Of a stretch of DNA of 64,000 nt, positions 1-21,738 are shown one piece after another. The notes beneath the pieces are model-generated. The model saw only the letters and a program-made list of their open reading frames with translations, ran no database searches and had not been told where the DNA came from. Source of the DNA: Lophius americanus (lineage: Eukaryota > Chordata > Actinopteri > Lophiiformes > Lophiidae). Where the stretch lies: the NCBI GenBank assembly GCA_037951165.1, contig JBBDHG010000028.1:3974501-4038500 (forward strand), in the 5' to 3' direction. Numbering within the stretch: the stretch's first letter is position 1; every line of letters starts with the position of its first letter. Made by a program: the position numbers and the translations under genes.

Positions 1-590
1 ATGCCATTTTTGCCCAGTCTCTTTCTTATGGTTGAGTCATGAACACTGAGCTTAAGTGAGGCAAGTGAGGCCTGTGGCTCTTTAGATGTTATTCTGGGTT
101 CTTTTGTGACCTCCTGGATGAGTCGTTGATTCGCTCTTTGAATAATTGTGGTAGGCCGACCACTCCTGTGAAGGTTCGCCACTGTTCCCAGTTTTCTCCA
201 TTTGTGGATAATGGCTCTCACCGGGTTTTGAGCTCTTGTAATCTACTTCAGTAAGGTTTTATTTAATTGATTTCTTGATTCAACAGGTCTGGCATTAATC
301 AGGCCTGGGTGGGGCCATGGAAATTGAACACAGCTTTCCAAAAATTTTGGTTAATCACAGTTAACTCCTGATTTAACAAGGGGGGCAACTACTTTTTCAC
401 CAAGGTTCATGTGGGTTTGGATTTATTTTTTTGGACTTAATAAATAAAATGATCATTTAAAAACTGCGTTTTGTCTTTACTCGGGTTATCTTTGTCACAT
501 ATTAAAATTGGCTTGATGATCTGAAATATTTAAGTGTGACAAATATGCCAAAAAACCCCAACAGAAATCAGGAAGCCTTGCAATTGCACA
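1..590 (-). mobile_element. Tc1-like DNA transposon remnant (terminal part)
   Basis: This stretch resembles, from memory, the outer part of a Tc1/mariner-like element widespread in fish. It runs from the antisense of a transposase N-terminal region (about 1-230) to the characteristic AT-rich terminal sequence (about 400-575, including 'aactgcgttttgtctttactc'). No intact transposase frame remains, and the middle is shortened by deletion compared with full copies I recall. It lies in the sirt7 intron after exon 4. Fragments of the same family occur at 46845-47258 and 59605-59842. Family assignment rests on recognition, not on a search. Confidence 0.65.
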
Positions 591-618
591 ATATGAGGGG
601 AAAAACAACATGTTTCAC

Positions 619-1624
619 CTGACTGTCCTTCCTTTCTGTAGCTGAGTCCACACCCCATTAGGGCCCCTGTAGTCCGGGATTGATGCAGCCTAAAATGAAA
701 GGCATCATTAGTACTGTGGACACTTAAAGGGCCAGGAAACTGAAGTTGAAGAGTTTGACTCACAGTACTGATACCAGCTCCAGTATAAACCACCAGGTGT
801 TTTGCTTGTCTGACTACTTCAGCGAGCTGCCTGACCTTACTCTTCAGCTCATCAGCCTCATCGAACACCTGCAGATAACACAGGAGAAATTCAAATTTTC
901 ACCCCAAACTTCGATTTCATTTCTGGACAAACAGTCAATTTGTAACTGACAGATGTCATCTGGACAAACAGTCAATATGTCACTGACAGATGTCATATTG
1001 ACAAGATATTGAATCAATCATCAATGTTATTCTGAGTTTATCCATCAGTGGTTATAATGTCATTGCCGATCGGTTTACACAAAAATGGACACCAAACTAA
1101 CTGGTTTGCTATTGTCTAAAGGGCCAAAACTATCTCTTGGTATGTGGCACTTTGGTTTGAGACATCTGTGTCACCATACGTTCTTAACCCGTGTTGGTTA
1201 TTCCATTGTAACACTGTTCACTGAGCAGGAAAACTTGTGCTCACCTCCTCCTGCTTCCTCTTGAGCACACCTCTGCGGACCTGTCTCTTACATAGCTCCT
1301 CCACAGTCTCCCTGTGCAGCAGCAACACGGAGGCCTCCTCCTCCGACCGCTCGGCCTCAGGTTTCTTCAGAACCCCTCTAACCTTAGGTTGAATAGGACA
1401 GAGGAAGTTCAGGCTGAGCTGCTGTGAAACACTATATATGTGGACAAGCAGCCATTAGCCGGCTAGCTTAGCACATGCATCTTCGCTAGCTGGAGAAGAC
1501 TGCTTCAACATCATCTCACCAGCCTAAAAGTCGTCCTTTCTCGCTCTCGTTCGAGTATTTTTTCCCTTTCCGAAGCTTTCCTCTCTGCTCGAGAAGACAA
1601 ACCGGAGTCTAACTCCCCTGCCAT
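619..1624 (-). CDS. sirt7: SIRT7, NAD-dependent protein deacylase (exons 1-4, partial)
   Basis: Sirtuin 7 is a nuclear/nucleolar NAD+-dependent deacylase acting on histone H3K18ac and other targets. Four coding exons join in phase: 1624-1520, 1382-1245, 868-764 and 689-619 (about 139 residues, then 2 nt of the next codon). Exon 1 begins MAGELDSGLSSRAERKASER, like the basic N terminus of vertebrate SIRT7. Exon 2 gives VRGVLKKPEAERSEEEA. Exon 3 carries the NAD-binding VVYTGAGIST and exon 4 AASIPDYRGPNGVWT. Donors are GTGAGA, GTGAGC, GTGAGT and GTGAAA. The catalytic His and zinc Cys exons lie beyond the left edge. The start ATG sits in a basic exon whose donor joins exon 2 in frame. A Tc1-like remnant fills the visible part of intron 4. 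Identity is very secure; exon 1 is inferred from homology to the family N terminus. Confidence 0.95.
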
Positions 1625-4517
1625 CCTGTTTGTGATCAGTTAAGGGATGGCTAAGTTTTCAAAACATAGTTCTGATCATCGGCAACCAACGAGAGCCGTC
1701 CGGAAATTATAGAGCTAGAGGAGGGCAGAGAATGGCGACCCCTGCTGCTGGGCGTCATAACATGGAAATAACTACGTAACTTCTGTTTGCCCTATATTTT
1801 AATCTATTTTTCATTCTTTTTGTTTTTGTTTCATTCCTCTTTGGTTTTATTGCTTTTAATGTAAAGTGCATTATAAATTAAATTTATTATTATTATTATT
1901 ATCTTGCTATGTGCTGTCATGTTTTATATGCTTTACTGTCTTCATGATTTTTGTATTTATTGCTTGTTATTTTGACCATTGCATCTCTACAATCTTTTTC
2001 TTTCATTATCTGCTATATCGTATGTACTTTATTTTGTTTTCAGATTTTTCATCCCCGTCTTTGTTTCGGGTTATGCCATCCTGCTTTCACTTGTTGCATT
2101 TCCTTCTGAAACACCCATCTTTGACCTGCCTATAAAAGTACTTTTCAAATACTGTATTTGTTTTTAAAGGTGCTATATAAATGAAATTTCTGTTGTTATT
2201 ATTAACCAAAGAATTTAAATAAATGTTTTTGGCTCACAAATTACCCCAACACAAAAAATATTAAAGCCAATCCTTGGGATTACCATATCATTCATGTATT
2301 ATCAATAGAGTATAACTAACATCAGGAACTGATATGAATATTTCTGGTTAAGTGAGCACATGATCTATGCATGATCTTGTATTGTAGCTGCCTCACCTAG
2401 CAGGAGTTACCTCCTGCACCTGCTGTCATTCTATTAAATTAAGACTTTATTCATCCCAAAGGAGGTTAGTCATATATTGCTCTCCTTTATCATGTTTATA
2501 TTTTTCAATTGAGGACAGCACTGTTTTGTCTCAGGTGTCTCTTTGGTGGTCTTGCGATTGGTCGACAACACAAAAAGAATCTCATGTGAGACACCAAAGT
2601 CTGGATAAGGCTCAACATCTGATCAACTGTTCTTCTCCAATTCTCTTCCAATTTTACATAAAAGTTTGATGAAATCCATTGAAAACCTCTTGCTTACAAA
2701 CACACCCACACAAAACAACTGGTTTCAATTAACATCCTCTTCACGATAATAGATAATAATGTGGACACCACACCATTGGAACTTCAGATACATCGAATGT
2801 CAATCAAAAAAGGTTTAATTCGTATATCCAATAAATGCTGCTGTCACTGTAGCTGTCAATATGTTAGTGTCTTCAGGAGGTGATTCTTAGAAAACGTGAG
2901 GTTAGAAACCATTGACCTACTCAGTCTGATGCAATCTGTGGTCACATGTTGCTCATGAAGAGGTCATAGCAAATACAATTTTAGAATTACAGTTGTTTGG
3001 CAACTACTGTAGGAAACAGTGAAACTTTCATTTGTGTTGCATTAACTGTATGTTTTCCTATTTTTAAGAACTAATTGTGTTCCAGGATCAATATTGAGCA
3101 TCACCCTGGACGGGCACCACTAATGGAATATCCAAGTGGACTGGAGCCATCATTAGTGTTATTCATAATACCTGTGCTTTACCTGTTGCTATGACGTGTC
3201 GTAATGGCTGCTGTGAATCACACATTCAACCTTAAGTGCAGTGCAGAGCTTTAAAAGATTAGCTAAAAGAAGTTTTTATTTGCCATACCAAACCTTAAAG
3301 CGCCAACTTCTGCTTCATTGGTACAATGAAGACAGTAAAAAATTCTGAAGGGAAGGCCTTGTAAAGAAATTAAGTTGATGATATTGTAACAGTGATGTCT
3401 ACATTCCCACCTGAGCATCCACCTGCTGTGAATCTTCTCCATTGACTCAATTACACTATGGCTGTGGAGCATAACCAATTTGACAGAACATCAGATGTGA
3501 AATGCAATGACAGATTTGTCTAGAACAGACTTTATTTTGTGTCAAATTCCAATTTAAAAAATGTAAAGTGATTAGTTACACAATATTCATATAATCCCTA
3601 GGGGCCTTATAAGGAGACCCCGGCGGGGCTAATTAGGAAGGTGTCATCGGGGTCTGGAGGAATAAGTGCTTTTGGGGACTCTCCGAGGAATTGCCCTTAT
3701 TTGTATTCGTTTTGTTTCCTGCGGCTGCTCGGGAGAGAAAGCAACCCTGTGCCCGACCTTCGTCAGAGCTCTCCTCGGCTTTCCTGCTGCCCTTTTCTGG
3801 GTCCTGGAGAAGAAAAAGGACAGTTTTAGCCCGGGAAAAAGCACTGCTAGTGCAACAAAATTAATTCTTGACATATGATGCAAGATTAAAAAATAAATAA
3901 ACAAATAATAAAGCTCAACTATGCGCCATGACGTTGCAGGAACATCAATTGCAACAACAAATCTTTCATCCTTTATCTAAAATTGTTATTATACTTAATT
4001 GGGACTGTGGTTAGGAGTTATGGAGTAAACAGGTAAAGTCATAACCTTGGAAACTGATTTTTGGGAAAAACTGTCATCAGATCAAACTGTCATCAGTTTG
4101 AGCCATAAGGGATAATTTAAGGTTAGAAGAGTGTTGCTAAATAAACTGACAACGCTTGTTTACAGTAATACACACAAACACACACGCAGTTGTGGGCTCA
4201 TTGAAAAATTGGCTTGTGCTCTATTAAGTTGCACGGACTTGAAGATTTTTCAAGTCCCAGCACAGACACACAGCAAGCAAGCACAGATATCGAACTGACA
4301 GACTAAACTATTCTTCCCTTTTTTGGTTTTAATGTGTGGGTGATGCCCTCTGCAGAGCACAATGAACGGAGGACTTTTATGAAGTTAACATGGTTTCTAT
4401 TTTACCATCATGACATAAAAGCCACATTTCTAAAGTATTCAGAAAAGGTGACTCATGCACTCTTTCTATTGTTGCCGTGATTTGCAAAAATTGTTTTTGG
4501 CCAGAGATAATAACGGT
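1625..4517. other. Noncoding region between sirt7 and ccp110
   Basis: Upstream flank of sirt7 and downstream flank of ccp110. It is AT-rich. An ATT/TTA run lies near 1885-1902, and a stretch near 2440-2480 looks like the 3' end of a fish retroposon ('gactttattcatccc'). The short open frames here are low-complexity Leu/Phe-rich or antisense and show no family resemblance. A GC-rich block at 3590-3870 is listed separately. Confidence 0.6.
3590..3870. other. GC-rich block of unknown nature
   Basis: About 280 bp that is clearly richer in G+C and CpG than the AT-rich flanks, with overlapping short open frames on both strands (for example 3641-3829, 3666-3878 and the antisense 3644-3904). None gives a recognisable protein. 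It could be a retroposon or LTR fragment inserted downstream of ccp110. No terminal repeats or target duplication were found by eye. Confidence 0.4.
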
Positions 4518-4584
4518 TTACCAATTTGCTTCTTGAGCAGATGGAGACTGGAGGGATGCTGGATTTGACAGCGTCTGAATGGCG
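4518..4584 (-). CDS. ccp110: Candidate terminal coding exon of ccp110
   Basis: Exon 9 of ccp110 ends in phase 2 at a strong GTGAGT donor (5356). Downstream on the same strand, an acceptor after 'caccacctcag' opens a frame that completes the split codon as ATC. It then encodes AIQTLSNPASLQSPSAQEANW and stops at TAA (4520-4518). Length and phase fit (1 nt + 22 codons). It resembles the low-complexity Pro/Ser/Gln tail of CP110 only loosely, and a GTAAAC donor overlaps its end, so it could also be internal or not an exon at all. Confidence 0.3.
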
Positions 4585-5355
4585 CTGAGGTGGTGACGGT
4601 GCTTCTTTCATTGTTAGGTGTCATGATGGACTTTTCTCATGTGGTTCAGAGACTGAGGCAATATCTTTTACATTGCTCCTCATGTCTGCTCCATACTCTC
4701 TTCACCATTAACCTTGTAAAGTTAGGGTCATTATGATAACGTTTTTCCCTTATGTTTCATTTACTATCTCCAGGACCAAATGTTAATTCCTACTTAATAT
4801 ATCCCCATCCACTGAAAGGTCCCATTCTAAACAAGATAATCAATTATATTCTGACTACACATGTGAGTAGTTAAACTATCAGAGTTCACAACAGTAGAAA
4901 ACAAACTATTAGTTTGCTTCTGAAGCCAACATAATCGTTCTAATTAAACTGAGGTTTACAAAAACAAACAGGTCGGAATATTACTACAAACGCTGTGTTC
5001 CATTTTGCATTTCATAAAAATGTGTTGGGCTAAAACTTGTGCACCTTGCTCATAATTTGATAAAACTATTATTGTAGCAACTTGAAGCGTTGTATATTGA
5101 AAAGTATTAATGTGAAATTGTTGTTGTGGTGAATACTTTTGCATGGCATTATGCATGTCACATTATCTTAAGAGGCTGAGCCTGCTTGATGGTCTGATCC
5201 TAGAATTACCCCTGATTTGTGTTTGAAGTTGGTGAACAAAGATTCATTAATCCTGAATTGGTAATAACTGTGTATAAATGTATGCACGACACAACAACAC
5301 TTTGGCTAACACAGAACCTTAAAGAACACAGAAAGTAAAATCAGAGAAAACTCAC

Positions 5356-14940
<9,585 letters not shown>

Positions 14941-15835
14941 CCAGCCACTTTATTAGGTACATCTTGCTAGTACCGAGTTGGATCCCCTTTTGCCTTCAGA
15001 ACTACATCAATTCCCCGTAGCATACAGTTTCAACAAGGTGTTTGAAACATTCCCCAGAGATTTTGGTCAGCATTGGCAAGATACCATCACACAGTTCCTG
15101 CAGATTTGTCGGCTGCACATTCATGATGCAAATCTCCTGCCCCACTATATCCAGATGATTGCGACTGTGGAGGCCATTTAAGTTCAGTGAACTCATTGTC
15201 ATGTTAAAAAAAAACAGTTTGAAATGATTTGAGGTTTGTGACATGGTGTGTTATCCAGCTGGAAGTAGTCATCAGAACATGGATAGACTGTGGTCATAAA
15301 GGTATGGACATGGTCTGCAACAATATTCAGGTTGGCTGTGGCATTTAAACGATGCTCAGGGGTACAAAGTGGACCAAGAAAATATCACCCCCACCATTAC
15401 AGCACCACAAGCAGACTGAACCGTTAATACAAGGCAGGATAGATCCATGCTTTCATGTTGTTTACGTCAAATTCTGACCCCACCATCCTCATGTCGCAGC
15501 AGAAATCGAGACTCAACAGACACAGCAAATGTTTTCCAGTTTTCTATTGTCCAATTTTGGTGAGCCGGTGCAAATTGAAGCCCTAGTTTCCAGTTATCTG
15601 ACAGGAGCGGCACCCGATGAGGTCTTCTGTTGCTGTAGCCCATCTGCTTCAAGGTTCCACGTGTTGTGCGTTCAGAGATGCTCTTCTGCATACTTTGGCT
15701 GTAATGAGTGGTTATTTCAGTAACTGTTGCCTTTCTATCAACTGGAACCGGTCTGGCCGTTCTCCTCTGACCTCCGGCATCAACAAAGCATTTTGGCCCA
15801 GAGAACTGCTGCTCACTGGATATTGCTCTATGATC
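14941..15835 (-). pseudogene. Inactivated Tc1-like transposase/transposon
   Basis: The left end begins with the terminal sequence 'agccactttattaggtac'. On the minus strand there are recognisable Tc1-type transposase pieces: MQKSISERTTRGTL ... GYSNRRPHRVPLLS ... ESRFLLRH (15691-15467) and, downstream, CIMNVQPTNLQELCDG ... KISGECFKHLVE (15160-15030). The catalytic-region motif usually read as SDES is here SVES, so the Asp is lost. The segment with the final acidic residue (DLNPIEHLW in intact copies) is deleted, and frameshifts separate the pieces. Similarity fades after about 15835, so the other end is missing. It is a dead copy downstream of mafg. Confidence 0.9.
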
Positions 15836-16720
15836 AACTCAATTACAAATTTTCTCTGGCAAGCATTCTTTTATTATCTAATTATACCGCATATGACAGA
15901 AAATATCCTTTTCACCTAGTGCTGCTATTACACTGTTTTTGACCATAATTCTAAATTTCTCTGACCATCAGCTGATATGTTTGCATAGTCTCATTCATCC
16001 AGAAACTGAACTCATTTCTAAGGTTTGAGGATGTTTGAGGACATTTTACTTATCGTTCAAGGTGAAAAATCTTCAAACTTGAAGTAAACAGAATAAAACT
16101 GAATAAAATGGTGGCACTAATAAGTAAATTCTTTCTATGGCACGTCGATAATTGGTATTCTTTTTAGCCCACAAAAATTTTTGCAAAAGACGTGGACCTC
16201 TTCCTTTTTCTTTTACTTATGAATGACTGAACTTTTCAAGGAAGACCTTTTTGTTCTCCATCGTGCCAGTATTACCTTGCAAATTAACCTCTCTACCTGT
16301 GGAATGGTCCAATCAGGTGTTTTCTGGTTTTATTAGAATTCCACATCCATCACATTGTTCTGCTGCCCTCATCTCAACATCTTTTGGAGCATGTTGGTGT
16401 CATAAAATCCATAGATAACATAGAATGCTTTTGATATATTGTTTTGACATAAAATAAGCATATATGCACATTGCTCATTGAAGTTTAAGAAGTTCAGCTT
16501 TAGATATATTTGTACTGTTTACAATGGAACTGAACGTCGAGGGGAAGATTGAAAAATTATCACATACTGTTTTGTAAATGTCTCACAGAGTGTCCTAACT
16601 TCTTTTTGAGTCAGGGTTATAAAATGCAAAGATACGATTTTTTTGTTTGTTTTTGTGTTAAGCAACTTCTTAATAACAATAGAGAGAAAAAGAAAAAGAA
16701 TCTTACTTTTTCAAAACATA
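15836..16720. other. Intergenic DNA, nothing recognised
   Basis: AT-rich sequence between the dead Tc1 element and the probable distal polyadenylation site of mafg. No exon, RNA gene or clear repeat was recognised. Confidence 0.5.
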
Positions 16721-18482
16721 TTTATTGGTCATGTACAAAATAAAGTAAGCTGATTATGAACAAACATACAGTATATACATCAATAAATTAAAATATGCAT
16801 CAGAACAATGATGAAAGGTTTAATTCTGTGATTACCGATAGCTGGTCATCATCAATTAACTCACCTACAAATTGCAAAAAAGTAAATTAATTAAGTTTAA
16901 GATAAATACTTACAAAGACTGTCATGTTTTAAGAATTTTTCCATAGAAAGTAATTTCATAGAATAATTTATCATACAACATTGAGAGGTAATACAAAACA
17001 CAGAATTTTCAGCATGAGGGCTTTCCTGAAAAGGCTAAGCCATATTCACTAGAAATCACTACTTTTCTCTAGCTTAAAACTCACCAGTATACACCTTTTG
17101 AAACGCAAATTAATTCCAGATTCCAGGAGGAATCTGGTAACAGGAAATAATGTTATAAACGTTTTGTTCAAAAAAGCCAAAAAACAAAAACAAGTTTGAT
17201 GAACTACATAAAGCCTGGGTAAGAATTTATGTTAGAAGCTTAACAACTGATAAGGGCAGAGAATGAAGGAGGGCCGAACAAAGGAGGGATGAAGAGAAGA
17301 CAAAGCAAACATGATCATTGATGAAAATACCAAACATGGATCAAAGAAATCCTTGGCCCATTTACCCTCATTGATTGGCTGTGGAGGTGGTTGAAAGGGC
17401 TTTCAGAGTCAGGTGGCGTGATTTACTGGGTAAAACAACGAAATGACCACATACCAACTGACCAAGCGGCATGATAAGGAGTTAATGATTTGCATCTTCT
17501 AGAAGAATGGAAAATTTTGAAGAGGGCCTGAAACCTGTTGACTTTGTATGTAGGGATAGGAAAGTGGAGTGAGATATGAGATATGAAAGAGTTTTATCAG
17601 GTGTCTCCACCACTCCTTTCTGCCTCTGTAAAATATTTGTAGATGTGGTTAAGGACTGGTTGCTTTTGTTTGTGATGAAATTCCATGAGACATGACTCTT
17701 ACAAGTAGAAAATAAGGTCAGTGTGCCTTATGTATTCTTAGACTCTGTTATGATTAGCCACCAAGATGCCCTGTTTGATGATCCCAAAAAGGTACCTGTT
17801 GTCGGCTGATCATTTTGGCTGCAAACATGAGGGACAAACTGTAAGGCTTGACTTCAATTGAGTCTGGCAAACAAAAATAATGGATGACATCAACAGTGTA
17901 TGTTACATTCATGGGATTCTCAATTGGAAATGGATAAAACATATTCAAATAAATGTTTCTGCAGCAACACTGGATAAGCAGCAGAAATCATATTTAGACC
18001 GGCAAAGTGGTGTTGGTGTTAATATCCAAGCATACACTGCTAAAACACTGTATACAGAGGCTCTTAAGCACCGACACATCACAATCAATCTGCAATTATG
18101 CACCTTGACCCAACTAGGATAGCAGAACTGCTCCTGTGTGGCAGGAGGTCTAATTTGACCATAAACACACCAGAGGTTCTAAACAAGATGTACAATGTAC
18201 AGATGAGTTGGAAACTCATAGTTTCACAGTAGGACATACAGTAGATAAGCACCGAGACGATTTATATTTTTGCTTAAACAATCTAAAGGGTGCAGAACTT
18301 TGTGTTTCTTCTTATGTTCTACGATCTAAACCACAGTGAACCTGCCAGCAAAAAGAAGATTAATCGAGCAAAAGTTGAAAATAGGCCAGAAACCGAATGG
18401 TAGAAACAATGTACGAAAAACCATCCCTTAGAAAATTAAATAATAACATTTCAAACCATACAAAAAAGGACTTAAAGGTTAA

Positions 18483-18532
18483 AGTTTGGACACACCTTTG
18501 CATTCACTACAATGTTGAATTGTGTCCAAACT
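18483..18532. repeat. Short inverted repeat, MITE-like remnant
   Basis: Perfect 12-bp arms, AGTTTGGACACA at 18483-18494 and TGTGTCCAAACT at 18521-18532, are separated by 26 bp. The arm matches the terminal sequence of a Tc1-like family I recall from vertebrates ('agtttggacacacctt'). The piece is likely a collapsed pair of transposon ends. Confidence 0.6.
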
Positions 18533-20692
18533 GGCAATATATATTTAATGATATAGAGGTAATACATTATGGGTGTGATAACTAATATTTGGTTTCTGCT
18601 GAATACCGTGCAGTCCTGTGGTAATGTATTTGACATTTTCATTTGTCATGTCTGGTTCCCTTATTCAGAGTTGACTGAATGCGCAAAAGGTTATCAATAT
18701 AAAGATAATGGATAAATAATGTTTTGAAACCTCCAATCTTTCCAAAGCGTTTGCTTGTGGCTCCCGTTTTAAATTTTTTCTTCACACAAATGTTGGGTAT
18801 GCCTTAATTATCTTATTAACTGCCCAGTGGACTAGCTGACCCCTATGGTAAACCCACCTTTCTGACAGACAAACCATTAACTAGCAGACCATCGTTTTTC
18901 ACTTCATAAAGCACCAAATACAGAAACAAAACTGCATCACTTCTCTGACATTCACTGAACAGGGAAAAAAACAAAGAGGAACAACATTATATACACATAA
19001 CTATATAAAATGAACACAGCCAGAACAAGTAGCTTTATCACACACACTACAAAATAACTTAGTGAAAGAGTAGTGACGACGCAGCCGTGTAGATCTGTTG
19101 TTGAGTTTAAGAACTGTTACCTCTTCAGATGACATGAATACACAATACCACGGAGCCTGTGAGGTTAACCAAAACACTGCCTCATCTTTTCTGGCATTTT
19201 ATCTGCAAAGAGGAGCTTTTACCACTACAAGAAGAAAGCCACGAAGGCCTGTTGAGAAACAGAGAAAATAAAATGTACAAATAGAATGTGATCAGAAGCG
19301 GATACACTCGTTGTCCCACACCTGTGCAGAGCTGGAGCTGAGTGATGGGACAAAGACTTTTGATTAGAGAAAGAGTGCAGTTACCCTCGGTGTCAACACG
19401 CACCTCAGTGTGAACCAAACAAGGATGAAAGTCGAATCCATGAAATAGTGAACGTTATAGTTAATATACCTCGTCACGTACCTACACAGCACACCACACG
19501 CTCGTTCGCGGTTACACACATATGCCTAGTTACAAGAGAAAAAAACAAAGCTAAACAGTAGTTAAGCCACTTTTGGTACGATTGCAAAATAGAGATACTG
19601 TATAACAAACAGATTTTTGTCACAGATTTTTTTTACAGGTCATTACAAACATTGCAAAGATAATTGTCATTAAAAAAATTCCAGACTTTACCATACATAG
19701 ACAAAGATTATTTGAGTATATTATACCAAATATGACGACTTTTATTCTAAAACCCAAAAATAAATGACATCCTGTTTGTGTGACTGGAAATTGCGTGAAA
19801 CATCTCGGCTAGCCGACCGCGCTGTCAGAGGTCACTTGTGCACATACAAAGTGAACTTTGCGGTAAAAAGGAACAGGAATGCTAAGTGATCCACTCTGAT
19901 TTGAAGCAACAAAATTTGCTGTGAATGTCACAACCTAGATTTGAGTCAGAAGGAAATAAAGGTCTCAAACATTTGGACCAGGAGGTAACGAACTTAAAAC
20001 AGATAGGTGGACATGACATTTTCAAAAAGCATATTCTGTGCTAGGTTATATAGGATGATTAGCGTCTCCTGTTTTCTTGTGATTTTTTCTCTAAGTATAA
20101 CAACTTCCAAGTCACATAAATGGGTGTTATTGATATTGTTAATTGGGATGAGTACTGCACAGCTCATAGAACAACACACAGCAAGAGTTAAATGCTGCCA
20201 CAGTTGGATTCCTCATAGCTTAGTGAATCCCACAGGGAAATGCAAATACCTGAACTTAATATCCACAGTGCCTAACGTCTTACTGACTGCTTGACGTATG
20301 ATAAGGAGACCAAGGCACTTGTCCTTCCAATTTTTCTTGAATATATTTATGAGAGAAATTTCGGACAGAAATTGTTTCTTTTTTTTTAGTTCAGCTATGG
20401 TGTTCAATCAACAGTCTACCTGAAATATTCTCCACTAACCACATCTTCTTGCCCTTCATGTTATATCCAAGAAGTGCTGTGTGTCATGACTGAAAACCAA
20501 TTGGCATTGAATGATTGAAGGGCAGAGAGAGTAACTAAGTAACAAACAATTGTGATACCGAAACAAATACATGTCACAGAATGTCACAGAATTCCTGATA
20601 TATAACGACTGAAACACAGAAAATACACTTTGGACCTCATGTGAAATTACAACACAGTACAAAACAGTAGAAATACAGTTACCAACATTGTG

Positions 20693-20694
<2 letters not shown>

Positions 20695-20747
<53 letters not shown>
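20695..20747. repeat. (TA)n microsatellite
   Basis: About 50 bp of uninterrupted TA repeat followed by a T-rich tail, roughly 375 bp downstream of the mafg stop codon. Confidence 0.95.
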
Positions 20748-20750
<3 letters not shown>

Positions 20751-21121
20751 TTTTTATTTATTTTATTTTTTTCTCTATTCTAATTTTCTTTAAAGCATTT
20801 ATATTGTTTGTCTCCCACTTTTGGAATAAACTTTCCTAATTCTTTGACTTTTCCATAAAGTCAGTGACCAGAAAAACCCTGTGTATCTGCCTTGTGCTAA
20901 ATCATACGCCAACCATCGGTTCACATCCTGGTCATCTTCTTCTGCATCTATCCTTTCCTGCAGCTGCACTGATCTGAGAGACGGGTGATGCGAATATTCG
21001 GAGACGATGGGATCAAGATTACTCAGCTGTTAGAAGTCAGTGCAGGTGGAGGAAGGGGACTGCGACAGAAGAGGAATTACTCTGCTGCAGATGAATACCA
21101 CCATATCGCTTTTTCCCTCCC

Positions 21122-21738
21122 TCAAGACCGTGCATCTGTTTTTGTCTTCACTATTGTGATCACGCTTGTCGCTGTTGCCACCTTCCCGGGTATGAGTGGA
21201 CCAATTACTGATGATGGCACCCCTCCTCCTCCTCCTCCTCCGGCCCTAACTCCGATCCCAACAGAGGGACTCCGTGCCACAGTCCTAGCGAAAGTCTGTA
21301 ATGCCTCGTATTTAGACCTCAGAGCATCAAGCTCCACCCGCATTGAAGCATTCTCATTGGCCAGTTTGTCCACCTCCTGCTGCAGCTGGGCCTTCTGCTT
21401 CTCCAGCTCCTCCTTCTGGGTGACTCGCTTTACCCGGCAGCTGGCAGCATAGCCCCGGTTTTTTAGGGTGCGCCGCCGTTGTTTCAGTTGCAGGATCTCC
21501 TCTTTTGTGAGTCCTCGGAGGTGCTGATTCAACTCCCTCACTGTCATGGTCACCAGCTCCTCATCTGTGAGACTGGTGCCATTCTCCCCTGGCTCTCTCT
21601 TTACCTTGACCGAACAAAAGTATGAAAGGGATTCAGGGATGCGGTAGACAAAGGCATAGTAGACATAACATAACAAATAGAATAGAGGGAATTCTGTCTT
21701 ACCTTCAAGGCTTTATTTCCTTTGTTATTCGTCGTCAT
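21122..21738 (-). CDS. mafg: MafG, small Maf bZIP transcription factor
   Basis: Small Maf proteins lack an activation domain. They dimerise with CNC factors (NRF2, NF-E2 p45, BACH) to bind antioxidant/Maf recognition elements. Coding exons: 21738-21703 (MTTNNKGNKALK, donor GTAAGA) and 21604-21122 (VKREPGENGTS onward); 172 aa against 162 in human MAFG. The extended homology region is LTDEELVTMTVRELNQHLRG (from about residue 24). The basic region is LKQRRRTLKNRGYAASCRVK (about 52-72). A leucine zipper follows to about 115. The C terminus TSVITIVKTKTDARS identifies MafG rather than MafF or MafK. A (GGA)n codon run adds seven consecutive glycines near residue 135, accounting for much of the extra length. 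Phases close exactly. The coding exons lie far from a probable noncoding first exon at about 33.2 kb, and two Maf/ARE-type sites lie in the locus. Confidence 0.97.

Larger units (their letters stand above)
16721..21121 (-). other. mafg: Possible long 3' UTR of mafg with alternative poly(A) signals
   Basis: Minus-strand AATAAA signals lie in the AT-rich run near 20747-20775, about 350 bp after the stop, and at 16726-16721, about 4.4 kb after it. Mammalian MAFG has a long 3' UTR of several kilobases, so the distal site is plausible. The interval contains no convincing exon and no complete transposon, apart from a small inverted repeat at 18483-18532 and the TA run at 20695-20747. This is inference from signal positions and family precedent. 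Confidence 0.4.

Noticed and set aside
20985..21452. 155-residue plus-strand frame
   Set aside because: Antisense to the mafg bZIP exon; the mafg frame has clear homology.
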